From positions 1 through 33,327 of the forward strand of contig JAUJEA010000024.1 of NCBI GenBank assembly GCA_030442035.1: 33,327 nucleotides of DNA, in the 5' to 3' direction. The notes below the pieces were generated by a model that searched no databases, was not told the origin of the DNA, and saw only the letters and a list, made by a program, of their open reading frames with translations. Position numbers and translations under genes: made by a program. This DNA comes from Splendidivirga corallicola (GTDB taxonomy: Bacteria > Bacteroidota > Bacteroidia > Cytophagales > Cyclobacteriaceae). Shown in pieces: positions 1 through 7,658 of this stretch (position 1 is the stretch's first letter; every line of letters starts with the position of its first letter).

Positions 1-33
1 GAATTTTCATACAGAATCAATCGAAGTATTTTC

Positions 34-69
34 AAAAAAACAATCTTTCATAAAACTATTGAAAGATTG
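34..69 (-). terminator. Rho-independent terminator downstream of the ligase-like gene
   Basis: A perfect 10-bp inverted repeat (CAATCTTTCA at 41-50 and TGAAAGATTG at 60-69) encloses a 9-nt loop. Read on the minus strand, the hairpin is followed by seven T residues (the A run at 34-40). It lies about 205 bases past the stop of the minus-strand ligase-like gene and probably ends the exonuclease-ligase transcript. No ORF lies between the stop and this hairpin. Confidence 0.75.
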
Positions 70-130
70 ATGAATCATTCATTGATATTTCAGCAAAATA
101 TCAGTTATACGTAAAGTAATAACTCTAAAA

Positions 131-154
131 GTGTTAAAGTGTTAAAGTGTTAAA
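131..154. repeat. Short tandem repeat, 3 x GTGTTAAA
   Basis: Three perfect head-to-tail copies of an 8-bp unit (GTGTTAAA) lie in the AT-rich untranslated stretch between the ligase-like stop codon and the terminator at 34-69. The array is too short to assign a role. It resembles, but is not the same as, the 7-bp array at 3012-3088. Confidence 0.7.
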
Positions 155-273
155 GATTTTTTATTCGGTTATAAATTCCAAATTAAGACATACAGATTTT
201 TTTATCTTGTAATTGAAATTAAAAATGTATTTGAAGAGAATCCAAGAGATTTTTTTTGAATGGAGTTTAAACC

Positions 274-1848
274 TCAATTATTGGTTAACAAACTTGTTAC
301 ATCCTCAAGGGTATTAGCATCCTGTGCGAGTTTATTTTCTTTTTTTCCTAGAATTCTTGGCGAATACAACACTACGCCTGACTTGTGCCTCGACGATTTA
401 TCTATGGCATCAAAGGCTATTTCATAAACCATTTCAGGTCTGATACTTCTCACAGGACCAAATTTCTCAATGGTATTGTCTTTAACAAATTCATCGATTT
501 CTTTCATTTCTTCAGTTGAAAGGCCAATATTGGTTTTAGCTAATGGTATCAATTCATCGCCCTTCCATACCGCAAAAGTATAATGTTTTGATCGTATGTC
601 TTGTGCTACATATAATAACACAGCATTGACAGTGAAAGGATTAGCTTTCCAACTCCATCGCTCCTCGCCATGTTCAACCGGCAGGCATGGTTTGCGCCTA
701 CTCTTAATGAAAATACCTTCACCAAAGTACTTTCTGGATTGTAACCTTTCTTGTTCCAAATCCTGCCAGTTTTTAAATTCGATAAGCTCTGAAAGGGCCA
801 TCAGCTCGGATATTGGAGCTTTAGAAATAACGGCTTCCAAATGGGATCTCCTTTTTTCAAAAGCCTTATCCCGAATGTCCTCTTCATTATATTCCAGTAA
901 ATCAGACGCTATGAATACCACTGGCGAATCTTTCACAATCCTTTTGGAAATCTGTTTTTTGGTAATTCTTGATTGAAGTTTTCCGAACGAGTGCGGCTGG
1001 TTATTTATGTACGAGATCATATAACCCTCCATAACAGTTCCATCAGGAAACAAATTAATAAGTTGCTTAAACTCAGGAAATTTATCAGTTATCAATTCAT
1101 TATCGTTCGACCAGATGAATAGTTGGTTCTGCCTTATGATCAATTGAACCAAGATACCACTGAATAATCTTTCAGCAATCCAGTCTTTCGGATCGCCCAG
1201 CAACTCTATATTATTCTCTAAATTCTTTGAAATAAGAAAAGGATACGGTCTTGAAAGCTTGTCTTCTTTTCTTTCGGCCAGGATCAATGAATGATAATCA
1301 CTCATTTCCGGATCCCATTCACCCATTAAACGATGGGCCAGTACATTTTCTTCAATTTGAGCGTTTCTGGAAATGGCAGTTACCAATAGCTTCTGAGAAA
1401 CGACTGTTCTTAACCCTCCCACAAGTATTCGATTAAATAATAACCGTTCGTACTGTCCCAAACGATCCCAGGCCTCAATGATCCGTTGTTTCTTTGTTTC
1501 CGGATCATGTTCCTTGAGATCAATGATAAACTTCATCCAAAATGTTAATGATCCGGAATCTTTAGCGACTCTTTTAGGTAGAATCAATGAAATTGTTTCT
1601 GTCAAATCCCCAACAACATTATAAGATTCTTCAAATAACCAATCTTCAATCCCGGTTAGCTCTGTTGCCCATTGTCGTAATTGTTTCAGGCTTACCAAAC
1701 GTTTCGGTCTTCGTCCGGACAGGAGTGCTATGGCCCATAATTTTTCATCATCAGGCACTCCTTCCAAATAGTTCGAAAGCTTCCGGATTTTGGTATTATC
1801 GCTTGTTTCAAAATCAAGTTCATCCAAAAGTTGTGCAAGCCTTTCCAT
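274..1848 (-). CDS. ATP-dependent DNA ligase homologue, predicted catalytically inactive
   Basis: This 524-residue protein aligns along its length with the bacterial ATP-dependent ligases encoded beside an MBL exonuclease (usual length about 530). The N-terminal DNA-binding domain is well kept (for example WAIALLSGRRPKR at 38-50), as are the C-terminal blocks EKFGPVRS and SSRHKSG. The nucleotidyltransferase motifs are not. At motif I (KxDGxR) the protein reads LFSGIL at 228-233, so the adenylated lysine and the aspartate are gone. Motif III, normally DGE, is EGY (274-276). Motif IIIa has Ser for Tyr (FIASDLL, 312-318). Motif V keeps a lysine (WSWKAN, 398-403), and the motif VI basic residues are altered (PRILGKK, near 497-503). 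The Gly-His-Gly-Arg loop before YTFAVW is shortened. The frame is open from start to stop, so the protein is probably made. It starts 11 bases after the exonuclease stop, in one transcript. Family assignment is firm; inactivity is inferred from the missing lysine. Confidence 0.9.
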   Translation of the reverse strand: MERLAQLLDELDFETSDNTKIRKLSNYLEGVPDDEKLWAIALLSGRRPKRLVSLKQLRQWATELTGIEDWLFEESYNVVGDLTETISLILPKRVAKDSGSLTFWMKFIIDLKEHDPETKKQRIIEAWDRLGQYERLLFNRILVGGLRTVVSQKLLVTAISRNAQIEENVLAHRLMGEWDPEMSDYHSLILAERKEDKLSRPYPFLISKNLENNIELLGDPKDWIAERLFSGILVQLIIRQNQLFIWSNDNELITDKFPEFKQLINLFPDGTVMEGYMISYINNQPHSFGKLQSRITKKQISKRIVKDSPVVFIASDLLEYNEEDIRDKAFEKRRSHLEAVISKAPISELMALSELIEFKNWQDLEQERLQSRKYFGEGIFIKSRRKPCLPVEHGEERWSWKANPFTVNAVLLYVAQDIRSKHYTFAVWKGDELIPLAKTNIGLSTEEMKEIDEFVKDNTIEKFGPVRSIRPEMVYEIAFDAIDKSSRHKSGVVLYSPRILGKKENKLAQDANTLEDVTSLLTNN

Positions 1849-1859
1849 CCTGAAATAAA

Positions 1860-2903
1860 TTATGCCGATTTTGAAGCGGATGTATCATGGGAATGATTGG
1901 ATAATCCATCGGATTCTTGCTGCTGGTTTTCAATCATACTTTTCTCTGTGGTAGCGTTTATCCCATTTTCGTTAAGCCATTTTGCAAAACTATCGGTATA
2001 TCCATGCATGGCTATTACATGTTCCGCCTCACTTTCTTTAATGGCCAGGTTAAGTTCTTCCCAATCAGCATGGTCAGACAATACAAACCCCCGGCCTGCG
2101 GATCTGTTCCTCCTCGAACTACGAATTCCCATCCAACCGGAAGCAAACGCCACCGAACAGGGTTGGAGTTTACGCATCCATGGAACATCCATAGATGCCT
2201 GAGGGGCAATAATAAGTGCCTTTCTGAGATTCTTGGTATCTTTCACCCGATCTATTGACTTGGTAGACCTGATTGAAATACCATGCTCAATAAGTGTTTC
2301 ATTTACCTTAAAAACTGTATTATGAGTAAATATCGGACCAATGGATTCATCCACATTTTGCAACAATCTTTGCGCCTTTCCTAGTGAATAGCCAAACAAA
2401 ACGCTGGTTTGATTGAGTTGCTGATTTTGATGCCACCAACGATTGATCTCATCAAAGACTTTCTCCTGAGGTCTCCATTGATAAATCGGCAGGCCAAAAG
2501 TACATTCCGTTATAAAGTGATGACATTTTACAGGTTCATAGGGTATGCAAACACCATCATTCTCCAGCTTATAATCTCCTGTTACTACCCAAATTTCACC
2601 CTTGTGTTCAACCCTGATTTGCGCTGATCCAACAATATGGCCCGCCGGATGAAATGAAAACCTGACACCGTTTATTTGAATCAGGTCATTATACCCGTAC
2701 GACTCCACCTGGATTTTTTTACCCAGCCGTAGTTTCAGGATCGGTGCAGAATCTTTATGACAGAGATAATGTTTATGGCCACTTCTGGCATGATCGGCAT
2801 GACCATGGGTAATAAGCGCTTTATTTACTGATCTGACAGGATCGATGTAAACATCTGCCCGTTCACAATAGATTCCTTGTTTAGTAAATTGCAGCAACCC
2901 CAT
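1860..2903 (-). CDS. Ligase-associated DNA exonuclease, MBL-fold/beta-CASP
   Basis: This 347-residue metallo-beta-lactamase-fold nuclease belongs to the family encoded beside bacterial ATP-dependent ligases. The metal-binding motif HGHADH sits near residues 33-38 (THGHADHARSGH). Further metal ligands are in GHIVGSAQ and TGDYK, and the beta-CASP end carries LSDHADW and an MHGYTD motif. All expected metal ligands appear to be present, so the enzyme looks active, unlike its ligase neighbour. A Ser/His-rich tail (about 25 residues) follows the fold. The family is thought to trim DNA ends in a repair pathway with the ligase, a DEXH helicase and a phosphoesterase; the latter two are not adjacent here. 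It is the first gene of a two-gene minus-strand unit. Confidence 0.9.
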   Translation of the reverse strand: MGLLQFTKQGIYCERADVYIDPVRSVNKALITHGHADHARSGHKHYLCHKDSAPILKLRLGKKIQVESYGYNDLIQINGVRFSFHPAGHIVGSAQIRVEHKGEIWVVTGDYKLENDGVCIPYEPVKCHHFITECTFGLPIYQWRPQEKVFDEINRWWHQNQQLNQTSVLFGYSLGKAQRLLQNVDESIGPIFTHNTVFKVNETLIEHGISIRSTKSIDRVKDTKNLRKALIIAPQASMDVPWMRKLQPCSVAFASGWMGIRSSRRNRSAGRGFVLSDHADWEELNLAIKESEAEHVIAMHGYTDSFAKWLNENGINATTEKSMIENQQQESDGLSNHSHDTSASKSA

Positions 2904-3011
2904 TTATTTATGCATTTTAGAATGGTCATGGAAGCCTCCAATATATCGATCTCAATTCAGAATTAAGTTATTAATGAATTGAACATGCTTATATTCCCCT
3001 ATACCGTAACA
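2904..3011. promoter_or_regulatory. Upstream region of the exonuclease-ligase unit with an inverted repeat
   Basis: This non-coding stretch separates the exonuclease start from the 7-bp repeat array. It has a perfect 8-bp inverted repeat, TCAATTCA at 2952-2959 and TGAATTGA at 2975-2982, with a 15-nt spacer. That could be an operator or a weak hairpin. No clear TAnnTTTG box is visible, so the promoter itself is not located. Confidence 0.3.
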
Positions 3012-3088
3012 TTGTTAATTGTTAATTGTTAATTGTTAATTGTTAATTGTTAATTGTTAATTGTTAATTGTTAATTGTTAATTGTTAA
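3012..3088. repeat. Perfect 7-bp tandem repeat, 11 x TTGTTAA
   Basis: Eleven uninterrupted, identical copies of TTGTTAA occupy 77 bases, followed by a partial TT. The array abuts the manC stop codon (3089-3091) on one side and lies about 108 bases upstream of the exonuclease start on the other. Perfect identity implies recent expansion or slippage. It is not a CRISPR array: there are no spacers. Confidence 0.97.
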
Positions 3089-4159
3089 TTATATAAACCA
3101 TTCTCCCTTTTTAGATTTTACATCAGCAACAAAAGTCCTGAACTTTTTCTCATTGTCTTTATGACAGATCAAAACGACGTTGCCACAATGTGCAACCAAG
3201 TAGTTGTCCAAACCTTCCGCTACAATCAGTTTATCCTTAGGGCCTACAACCACCGAATTTTTCACATCATATACCAGCGCATTTCCATCAATGACGTTGT
3301 TATCGGCATCTTTATCTCTTATTTCATGCAATGAGCTCCATGAACCCAGATCAGACCATTGAAAATCACCAAGTTCCACATAAACATTCCTCGATTTTTC
3401 CATGATGCCATAATCAATGGATATATTTTTGCATTGGGAATAAGCGCTTTTGATAAAACCGTCTTCTTGTTCCGTAAAATAACTGGGAGCTCCATCTTCA
3501 AATACCTCTGCGATATCCGGCAAATGGGCTTCAAAGGCCTTAACAATGGAATTAACGTTCCATATAAAAATACCTGCATTCCAAACAAACTCACCGCTTT
3601 CAACAAATTTTGCAGCCAGATCATATGCCGGTTTTTCTGTAAAAGTCTTTACTTTTTTGATGATCTGCCCATCATCAATGTATTGAATATATCCATAACC
3701 TGTCTCCGGACGAGTAGGCTTGATACCCAGCGTAATTAGCTTGTCACTTTCACTGGCCGCCTCTAGCGCACGACAGATGGAAGTTTTGAATTTGTCCTCT
3801 TTGAAGATAGCATGGTCGGAAGGCGCAACCACAATATTGGCATTTTCATTTTTCTTCCGAATTTTATAAGAGGCATAAGCAATACAAGGTGCCGTATTCC
3901 TCCTGTGTGGCTCCAATAGGATCTGATCATTGCTCAACTCAGGTATTTGCTCCTTTACTAAACCTGCATAATCTTCATTGGTAACGATATAAATATTCTC
4001 CGAGGGGCTAATATCAAGAAATCGTTCGTAGGTCATCCTCAAAAGTGAAGACCCAATGTTGAGTACATCGATAAATTGTTTAGGGTAATTGTTTCTACTG
4101 TATGGCCAAAATCTACTTCCAACTCCTCCTGCCATAATAACTACATAGTTATTTTTCAT
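3089..4159 (-). CDS. manC: Mannose-1-phosphate guanylyltransferase (GDP-mannose pyrophosphorylase)
   Basis: The 356-residue protein makes GDP-mannose from mannose-1-phosphate and GTP in the cytoplasm, supplying mannose or fucose-type sugars for surface polysaccharides. The nucleotidyltransferase signature GGVGSRFWPYSR is at 11-22 and is followed by PKQF at 26-29. Other family blocks are VAPSDHAI, the sugar-binding stretch FVWNAGIF and SDLGSW. The length matches the short, single-domain form with no fused phosphomannose isomerase cupin. The ATG at 4159 is the natural start because the signature begins about ten residues in. It lies 209 bases after kdsD on the same strand, so both may contribute to envelope glycans. 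The stop codon touches a 7-bp tandem repeat array. Confidence 0.93.
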   Translation of the reverse strand: MKNNYVVIMAGGVGSRFWPYSRNNYPKQFIDVLNIGSSLLRMTYERFLDISPSENIYIVTNEDYAGLVKEQIPELSNDQILLEPHRRNTAPCIAYASYKIRKKNENANIVVAPSDHAIFKEDKFKTSICRALEAASESDKLITLGIKPTRPETGYGYIQYIDDGQIIKKVKTFTEKPAYDLAAKFVESGEFVWNAGIFIWNVNSIVKAFEAHLPDIAEVFEDGAPSYFTEQEDGFIKSAYSQCKNISIDYGIMEKSRNVYVELGDFQWSDLGSWSSLHEIRDKDADNNVIDGNALVYDVKNSVVVGPKDKLIVAEGLDNYLVAHCGNVVLICHKDNEKKFRTFVADVKSKKGEWFI

Positions 4160-4368
4160 TCAGGTAAAATTTATTTTCAAAGAATCATGATTACCTGTCA
4201 GGCTTCGTCAGGTTCATCATATTTTCACTAAGTAAAAAATCTGTGCTAAAAAATCTTCCCATAAAAATTTCGATTTGAAAATCAAAATAGTCATTCACAC
4301 TTAAATTAACAGTCTTGATTTCCAAAAAATGCAACACCTTCATTATGAATAGACAAACAGGTTTTGTA
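4160..4368. other. Intergenic stretch between kdsD and manC
   Basis: These 209 AT-rich bases separate two same-strand genes. A 61-codon frame runs through it on the minus strand, but it has no family resemblance, overlaps the kdsD stop and is probably chance. No perfect TAnnTTTG promoter or T-tailed hairpin was found, so whether manC is co-transcribed with kdsD is unresolved. Confidence 0.4.
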
Positions 4369-5337
4369 TCACACAATTCCTTCCTTTAATATATCATGTA
4401 AATGGACAAAACCAAGTACTTTATCACCTTCTTTTACAATGAGTTGGGCAATGTTGTTTTGTTGCATGACATTTAGGGCCCGGACGGCATAAGTGTCTTT
4501 CTCTATCGTCTTTGGATCGGTTGTCATCACATCTCTTGCGCAGATGCTCGTTAAATCGCTATAATTTTCCAACATTCTCCTCAAATCTCCATCTGTTATG
4601 ATGCCCACCAATTTCCTTGATTCGTCCAAAACAGCTGCTGCTCCCAGCCTCTTACTGGAAATTTCAATAATGATATCTTTAACCGAATCTTCCGTATTGA
4701 CTACCGGAAGTTCGTGATTCGGATAAATGTCATTGACTTTCAAATATAACTGTTTTCCCAGTGCCCCCCCCGGATGATACTTTGCAAAATCCTCATTGGT
4801 GAAACCACGGCACTCAAGCAGACTAACGGCCAGTGCATCTCCAATGGCCAGGTGTGCTGTCGTGCTGGTGGTAGGTGCCAGGTTATTAGTACAGGCTTCT
4901 TCTTCAATGGTTGCATTTAAAACAAAATCAGCCTGTTTCGCAAGAAAGGACGATACGTCACTGACAAGAGCCACAAGCTTAACACCGGTTCTCTTGATCA
5001 AAGGTACCAACACTTTTATTTCGGGTGTATTTCCACTTTTTGAAATACAAATGGCAACATCATCTTTTTGTACCATACCCAAATCACCATGAATAGCGTC
5101 TGCTGCATGCATGAAAAGCGAAGGCGTCCCGGTTGAATTTAATGTTGCTACAATTTTGTTAGCAATGATGGCACTTTTACCGACACCAGTAATAACCACT
5201 CTTCCTTTACACTGCAGGATTTCTTCCACACAACCTTCAAAATCTTCATCAATATAATCCGCCAATTTCTCCAACGCTTTGGCCTCATTTAATAACACTT
5301 TTTTGGCTATATTTTTAATATTTTTTGCTAACTTCAA
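4369..5337 (-). CDS. kdsD: Arabinose-5-phosphate isomerase (KpsF/GutQ family)
   Basis: The enzyme converts ribulose-5-phosphate to arabinose-5-phosphate, the first step toward Kdo of lipopolysaccharide. An N-terminal SIS domain carries GVGKSA, HAADAIHGDLG and CISKSGNTPE. Two CBS domains follow, the second starting near DVMTTDP and ending at the C-terminus. No ATG occurs in frame before the conserved sequence. The frame is open back to a TTG at 5385, but that codon lies upstream of the -7 box of a good promoter (5368-5396), so it would not be transcribed. The TTG at 5337 gives a 322-residue protein beginning KLAKNIKNIAKK, close to the family's usual length and N-terminus. TTG codons at 5355 and 5346 are alternatives. 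It is transcribed divergently from recQ. Confidence 0.9.
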   Translation of the reverse strand: MKLAKNIKNIAKKVLLNEAKALEKLADYIDEDFEGCVEEILQCKGRVVITGVGKSAIIANKIVATLNSTGTPSLFMHAADAIHGDLGMVQKDDVAICISKSGNTPEIKVLVPLIKRTGVKLVALVSDVSSFLAKQADFVLNATIEEEACTNNLAPTTSTTAHLAIGDALAVSLLECRGFTNEDFAKYHPGGALGKQLYLKVNDIYPNHELPVVNTEDSVKDIIIEISSKRLGAAAVLDESRKLVGIITDGDLRRMLENYSDLTSICARDVMTTDPKTIEKDTYAVRALNVMQQNNIAQLIVKEGDKVLGFVHLHDILKEGIV

Positions 5338-5367
5338 ATTATTCAACAGTCTCAATTTATTTTGAGG

Positions 5368-5396
5368 CAAAGATACATAAAACAATAATTTTACAA
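5368..5396 (-). promoter_or_regulatory. Bacteroidota-type promoter for kdsD
   Basis: On the minus strand the sequence reads TTGT, 17 bases, then TATCTTTG, which matches the Bacteroidota sigma factor pattern (TTG near -33, TAnnTTTG near -7). Transcription would start near 5361, leaving a leader of roughly 25 bases before the TTG codon at 5337. It lies in the 5338-5408 gap between the divergent kdsD and recQ genes. Confidence 0.7.
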
Positions 5397-5408
5397 GGGT
5401 AAATTCAG

Positions 5409-7595
5409 ATGTTAGTAACGGATCAATTGGCTCAGTTAAAAGATAAGCTGAAGGAAGTTTTTGGTTATGGCCAATTTCGGGGAAATCAGGAAAGGATAAT
5501 ACAGAATGTCCTTGATGGCAACAACACTTTTGTTATCATGCCTACCGGAGCAGGCAAATCATTGTGTTATCAACTTCCTGCTATTATGCAGGAAGGTACG
5601 GCTATCGTAATTTCTCCATTGATCGCGCTAATGAAAAACCAGGTGGATCAATTGAATGCTCTTGGTGTTAATGCACAATTCCTGAATTCTACCCTAACAA
5701 AAACAGAAATAAATAAGGTAAAAAAGGAGACACTGAGCGGCGAGGTAAAGTTGCTGTATGTTGCGCCAGAATCTTTGACAAAAGAGGACAATATTGACTT
5801 CCTTAAAAAAGCAACAATTTCTTTTGTCGCCATTGATGAAGCCCATTGTATTTCAGAATGGGGTCATGACTTCCGTCCGGAATACAGGCGTATAAAATCA
5901 ATCATACAACAACTTGGTCAGCTTCCCATCGTAGCCCTTACCGCCACTGCCACACCAAAAGTTCAGCTTGATATTCAAAAGAACTTGCAAATGGAAGAGG
6001 CTGATGTTTTCAAATCATCCTTTAACAGGCAGAATCTGTATTATGAAGTCCGTCCTAAGCAACATACGAAGAAGCAACTGGTCAAATTCATCAAGAGTCA
6101 CAAGGGAAAATCAGGTATTGTATATTGCCTTAGCCGAAAAAAGGTAGAAGAAATAGCCAATTTGCTAAATGTAAATGATATTAGTGCGGCTCCTTATCAT
6201 GCAGGCCTCGATGCAGCGATCAGAATGAAAAACCAGGATGATTTTCTCAATGAAGAAGTTGACGTAATCGTTGCTACCATCGCCTTTGGAATGGGTATAG
6301 ATAAACCTGATGTACGATTTGTCATTCATTATGATACACCAAAATCATTGGAAGGATATTATCAGGAAACCGGTAGAGCCGGTAGAGATGGGCTGGAGGG
6401 CAACTGCGTCATGTTCTACAGCTATAATGATATACTAAAGCTCGAAAAATTCACCAAAGATAAACCTGTAACGGAAAGGGATAATGCCAAAATTCTCCTA
6501 CAGGAGATGACAGCCTATGCGGAATCATCAGTCTGCAGGAGAAGACAATTATTACATTATTTCGGAGAAGAATTCACAGAAAGTAATTGCGGGCAATGTG
6601 ATAATTGTGTGAAACCAAAAGAGAAGATAGAGGGGCAGGAGTACATATTGGTGGCTTTGAAAGCAGCTCAACAAACAGGAGAACGCTTTGGAATAAATCA
6701 TTTGGTAAGTGTTGTAAGAGGCTCTAAAAATCAATATGTCGCAAGTTACAGCCATGATCAGGTGGATATCTATGGGCATGGTAAGGATCAGGATGACAAA
6801 TTCTGGGGTTCGGTATTCCGGCAAACATTGCTATTTAATTTTCTGGAAAAGGATATCGAAAACATAGGAGTTCTCAAACTGACTGAAAAAGGAGAACAAT
6901 TTATTCAGGATCCTTTTCCTGTGACACTTAGTAAGGATCATGACTATAGTAATCTGGGAGAGGAAGAAGAACCGGAAAAAGAGGTTATCAGATCAAAAGC
7001 ATATGATGAGAGTCTTTTTGAATTATTAAAAGGACTTAGAAAGAAAGTTGCCAAGGAAAAGGGGCTTCCGCCTTATGTTATCTTCCAGGATCCATCGCTT
7101 GAAGAAATGGCAACCGTTTACCCGACAACCAAAGAGGAACTGGCACAAGTGAATGGTGTGGGAATGGGAAAGGTGAGTAAATTCGGAAGTCGTTTTTTGG
7201 AGCTTATCAAAAAATATGTTGATGAAAATGAGATTGAAACCGCATCCGATGTCGTAATCAAATCGGCTGTAAACAAATCAAAAATCAAAATTTTCATTAT
7301 TCAACAAATTGATAGAAAAGTTGAACTCGAAGAAATAGCTGAATCTCAAGGCATATCAATGGATACATTAATCCAGGAAATCGAACATATTTGCTACTCA
7401 GGCACTAAATTGAACCTGGATTACTATATAGATCAGATCATGGATGGTGATAGACAAGAGGAAGTTTATGATTATTTCATGTCTGCAGATTCCGATAAGA
7501 TCAGCATTGCACTGGATGAACTTGGAGGTGATGATTACTCCGATGAAGAGTTAAGAATTATGAGAATCAAATTCTTATCGGAATATGCCAATTGA
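5409..7595 (+). CDS. recQ: ATP-dependent DNA helicase RecQ
   Basis: This 728-residue 3'-5' DNA helicase acts in recombination and replication-fork repair. Domains in order: SF2 helicase core with Walker A PTGAGKS (45-51) and DEAH box (143-146, IDEAHCISEWGHDFRPEY), motif VI QETGRAGRDG, then the RecQ zinc-binding cysteines (about 377-400, ending CGQCDNC), the RQC winged helix (around VSVVRGS), an HRDC domain (about 535-610, ending in GVGMGKVSKFG) and a C-terminal helical extension resembling the RecQ-associated HTH_40 domain. All helicase motifs look intact. It stands alone on the plus strand, with its own promoter region shared divergently with kdsD. Confidence 0.97.
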   Translation: MLVTDQLAQLKDKLKEVFGYGQFRGNQERIIQNVLDGNNTFVIMPTGAGKSLCYQLPAIMQEGTAIVISPLIALMKNQVDQLNALGVNAQFLNSTLTKTEINKVKKETLSGEVKLLYVAPESLTKEDNIDFLKKATISFVAIDEAHCISEWGHDFRPEYRRIKSIIQQLGQLPIVALTATATPKVQLDIQKNLQMEEADVFKSSFNRQNLYYEVRPKQHTKKQLVKFIKSHKGKSGIVYCLSRKKVEEIANLLNVNDISAAPYHAGLDAAIRMKNQDDFLNEEVDVIVATIAFGMGIDKPDVRFVIHYDTPKSLEGYYQETGRAGRDGLEGNCVMFYSYNDILKLEKFTKDKPVTERDNAKILLQEMTAYAESSVCRRRQLLHYFGEEFTESNCGQCDNCVKPKEKIEGQEYILVALKAAQQTGERFGINHLVSVVRGSKNQYVASYSHDQVDIYGHGKDQDDKFWGSVFRQTLLFNFLEKDIENIGVLKLTEKGEQFIQDPFPVTLSKDHDYSNLGEEEEPEKEVIRSKAYDESLFELLKGLRKKVAKEKGLPPYVIFQDPSLEEMATVYPTTKEELAQVNGVGMGKVSKFGSRFLELIKKYVDENEIETASDVVIKSAVNKSKIKIFIIQQIDRKVELEEIAESQGISMDTLIQEIEHICYSGTKLNLDYYIDQIMDGDRQEEVYDYFMSADSDKISIALDELGGDDYSDEELRIMRIKFLSEYAN

Positions 7596-7622
7596 TCCTT
7601 TTAAATCATCCCTCATATCCCT

Positions 7623-7630
7623 TACTTTTG
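7623..7630 (+). promoter_or_regulatory. Candidate -7 element for purD (TACTTTTG)
   Basis: TACTTTTG fits TAnnTTTG and lies 28 bases before the purD ATG. No TTG is found at the preferred distance upstream, so only the -7 half is convincing. It sits in the 63-base gap after recQ and would give purD its own transcript. Confidence 0.45.
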
Positions 7631-7658
7631 CAATTTTATTTAAAGTCTGGAAAACAAT

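Noticed and set aside
596-976. 126-codon frame antisense to the ligase-like gene
   Set aside because: It lies wholly inside a long gene with clear homology on the other strand and has no domain, export signal or ribosome-binding context of its own.
3012-3088. Possible CRISPR-like array
   Set aside because: The 7-bp units are directly joined, with no spacers and no cas genes in the window. It is a simple tandem repeat.
4191-4376. 61-codon minus-strand frame between manC and kdsD
   Set aside because: It overlaps the kdsD stop, has no signal or domain, and its composition is that of AT-rich intergenic DNA.
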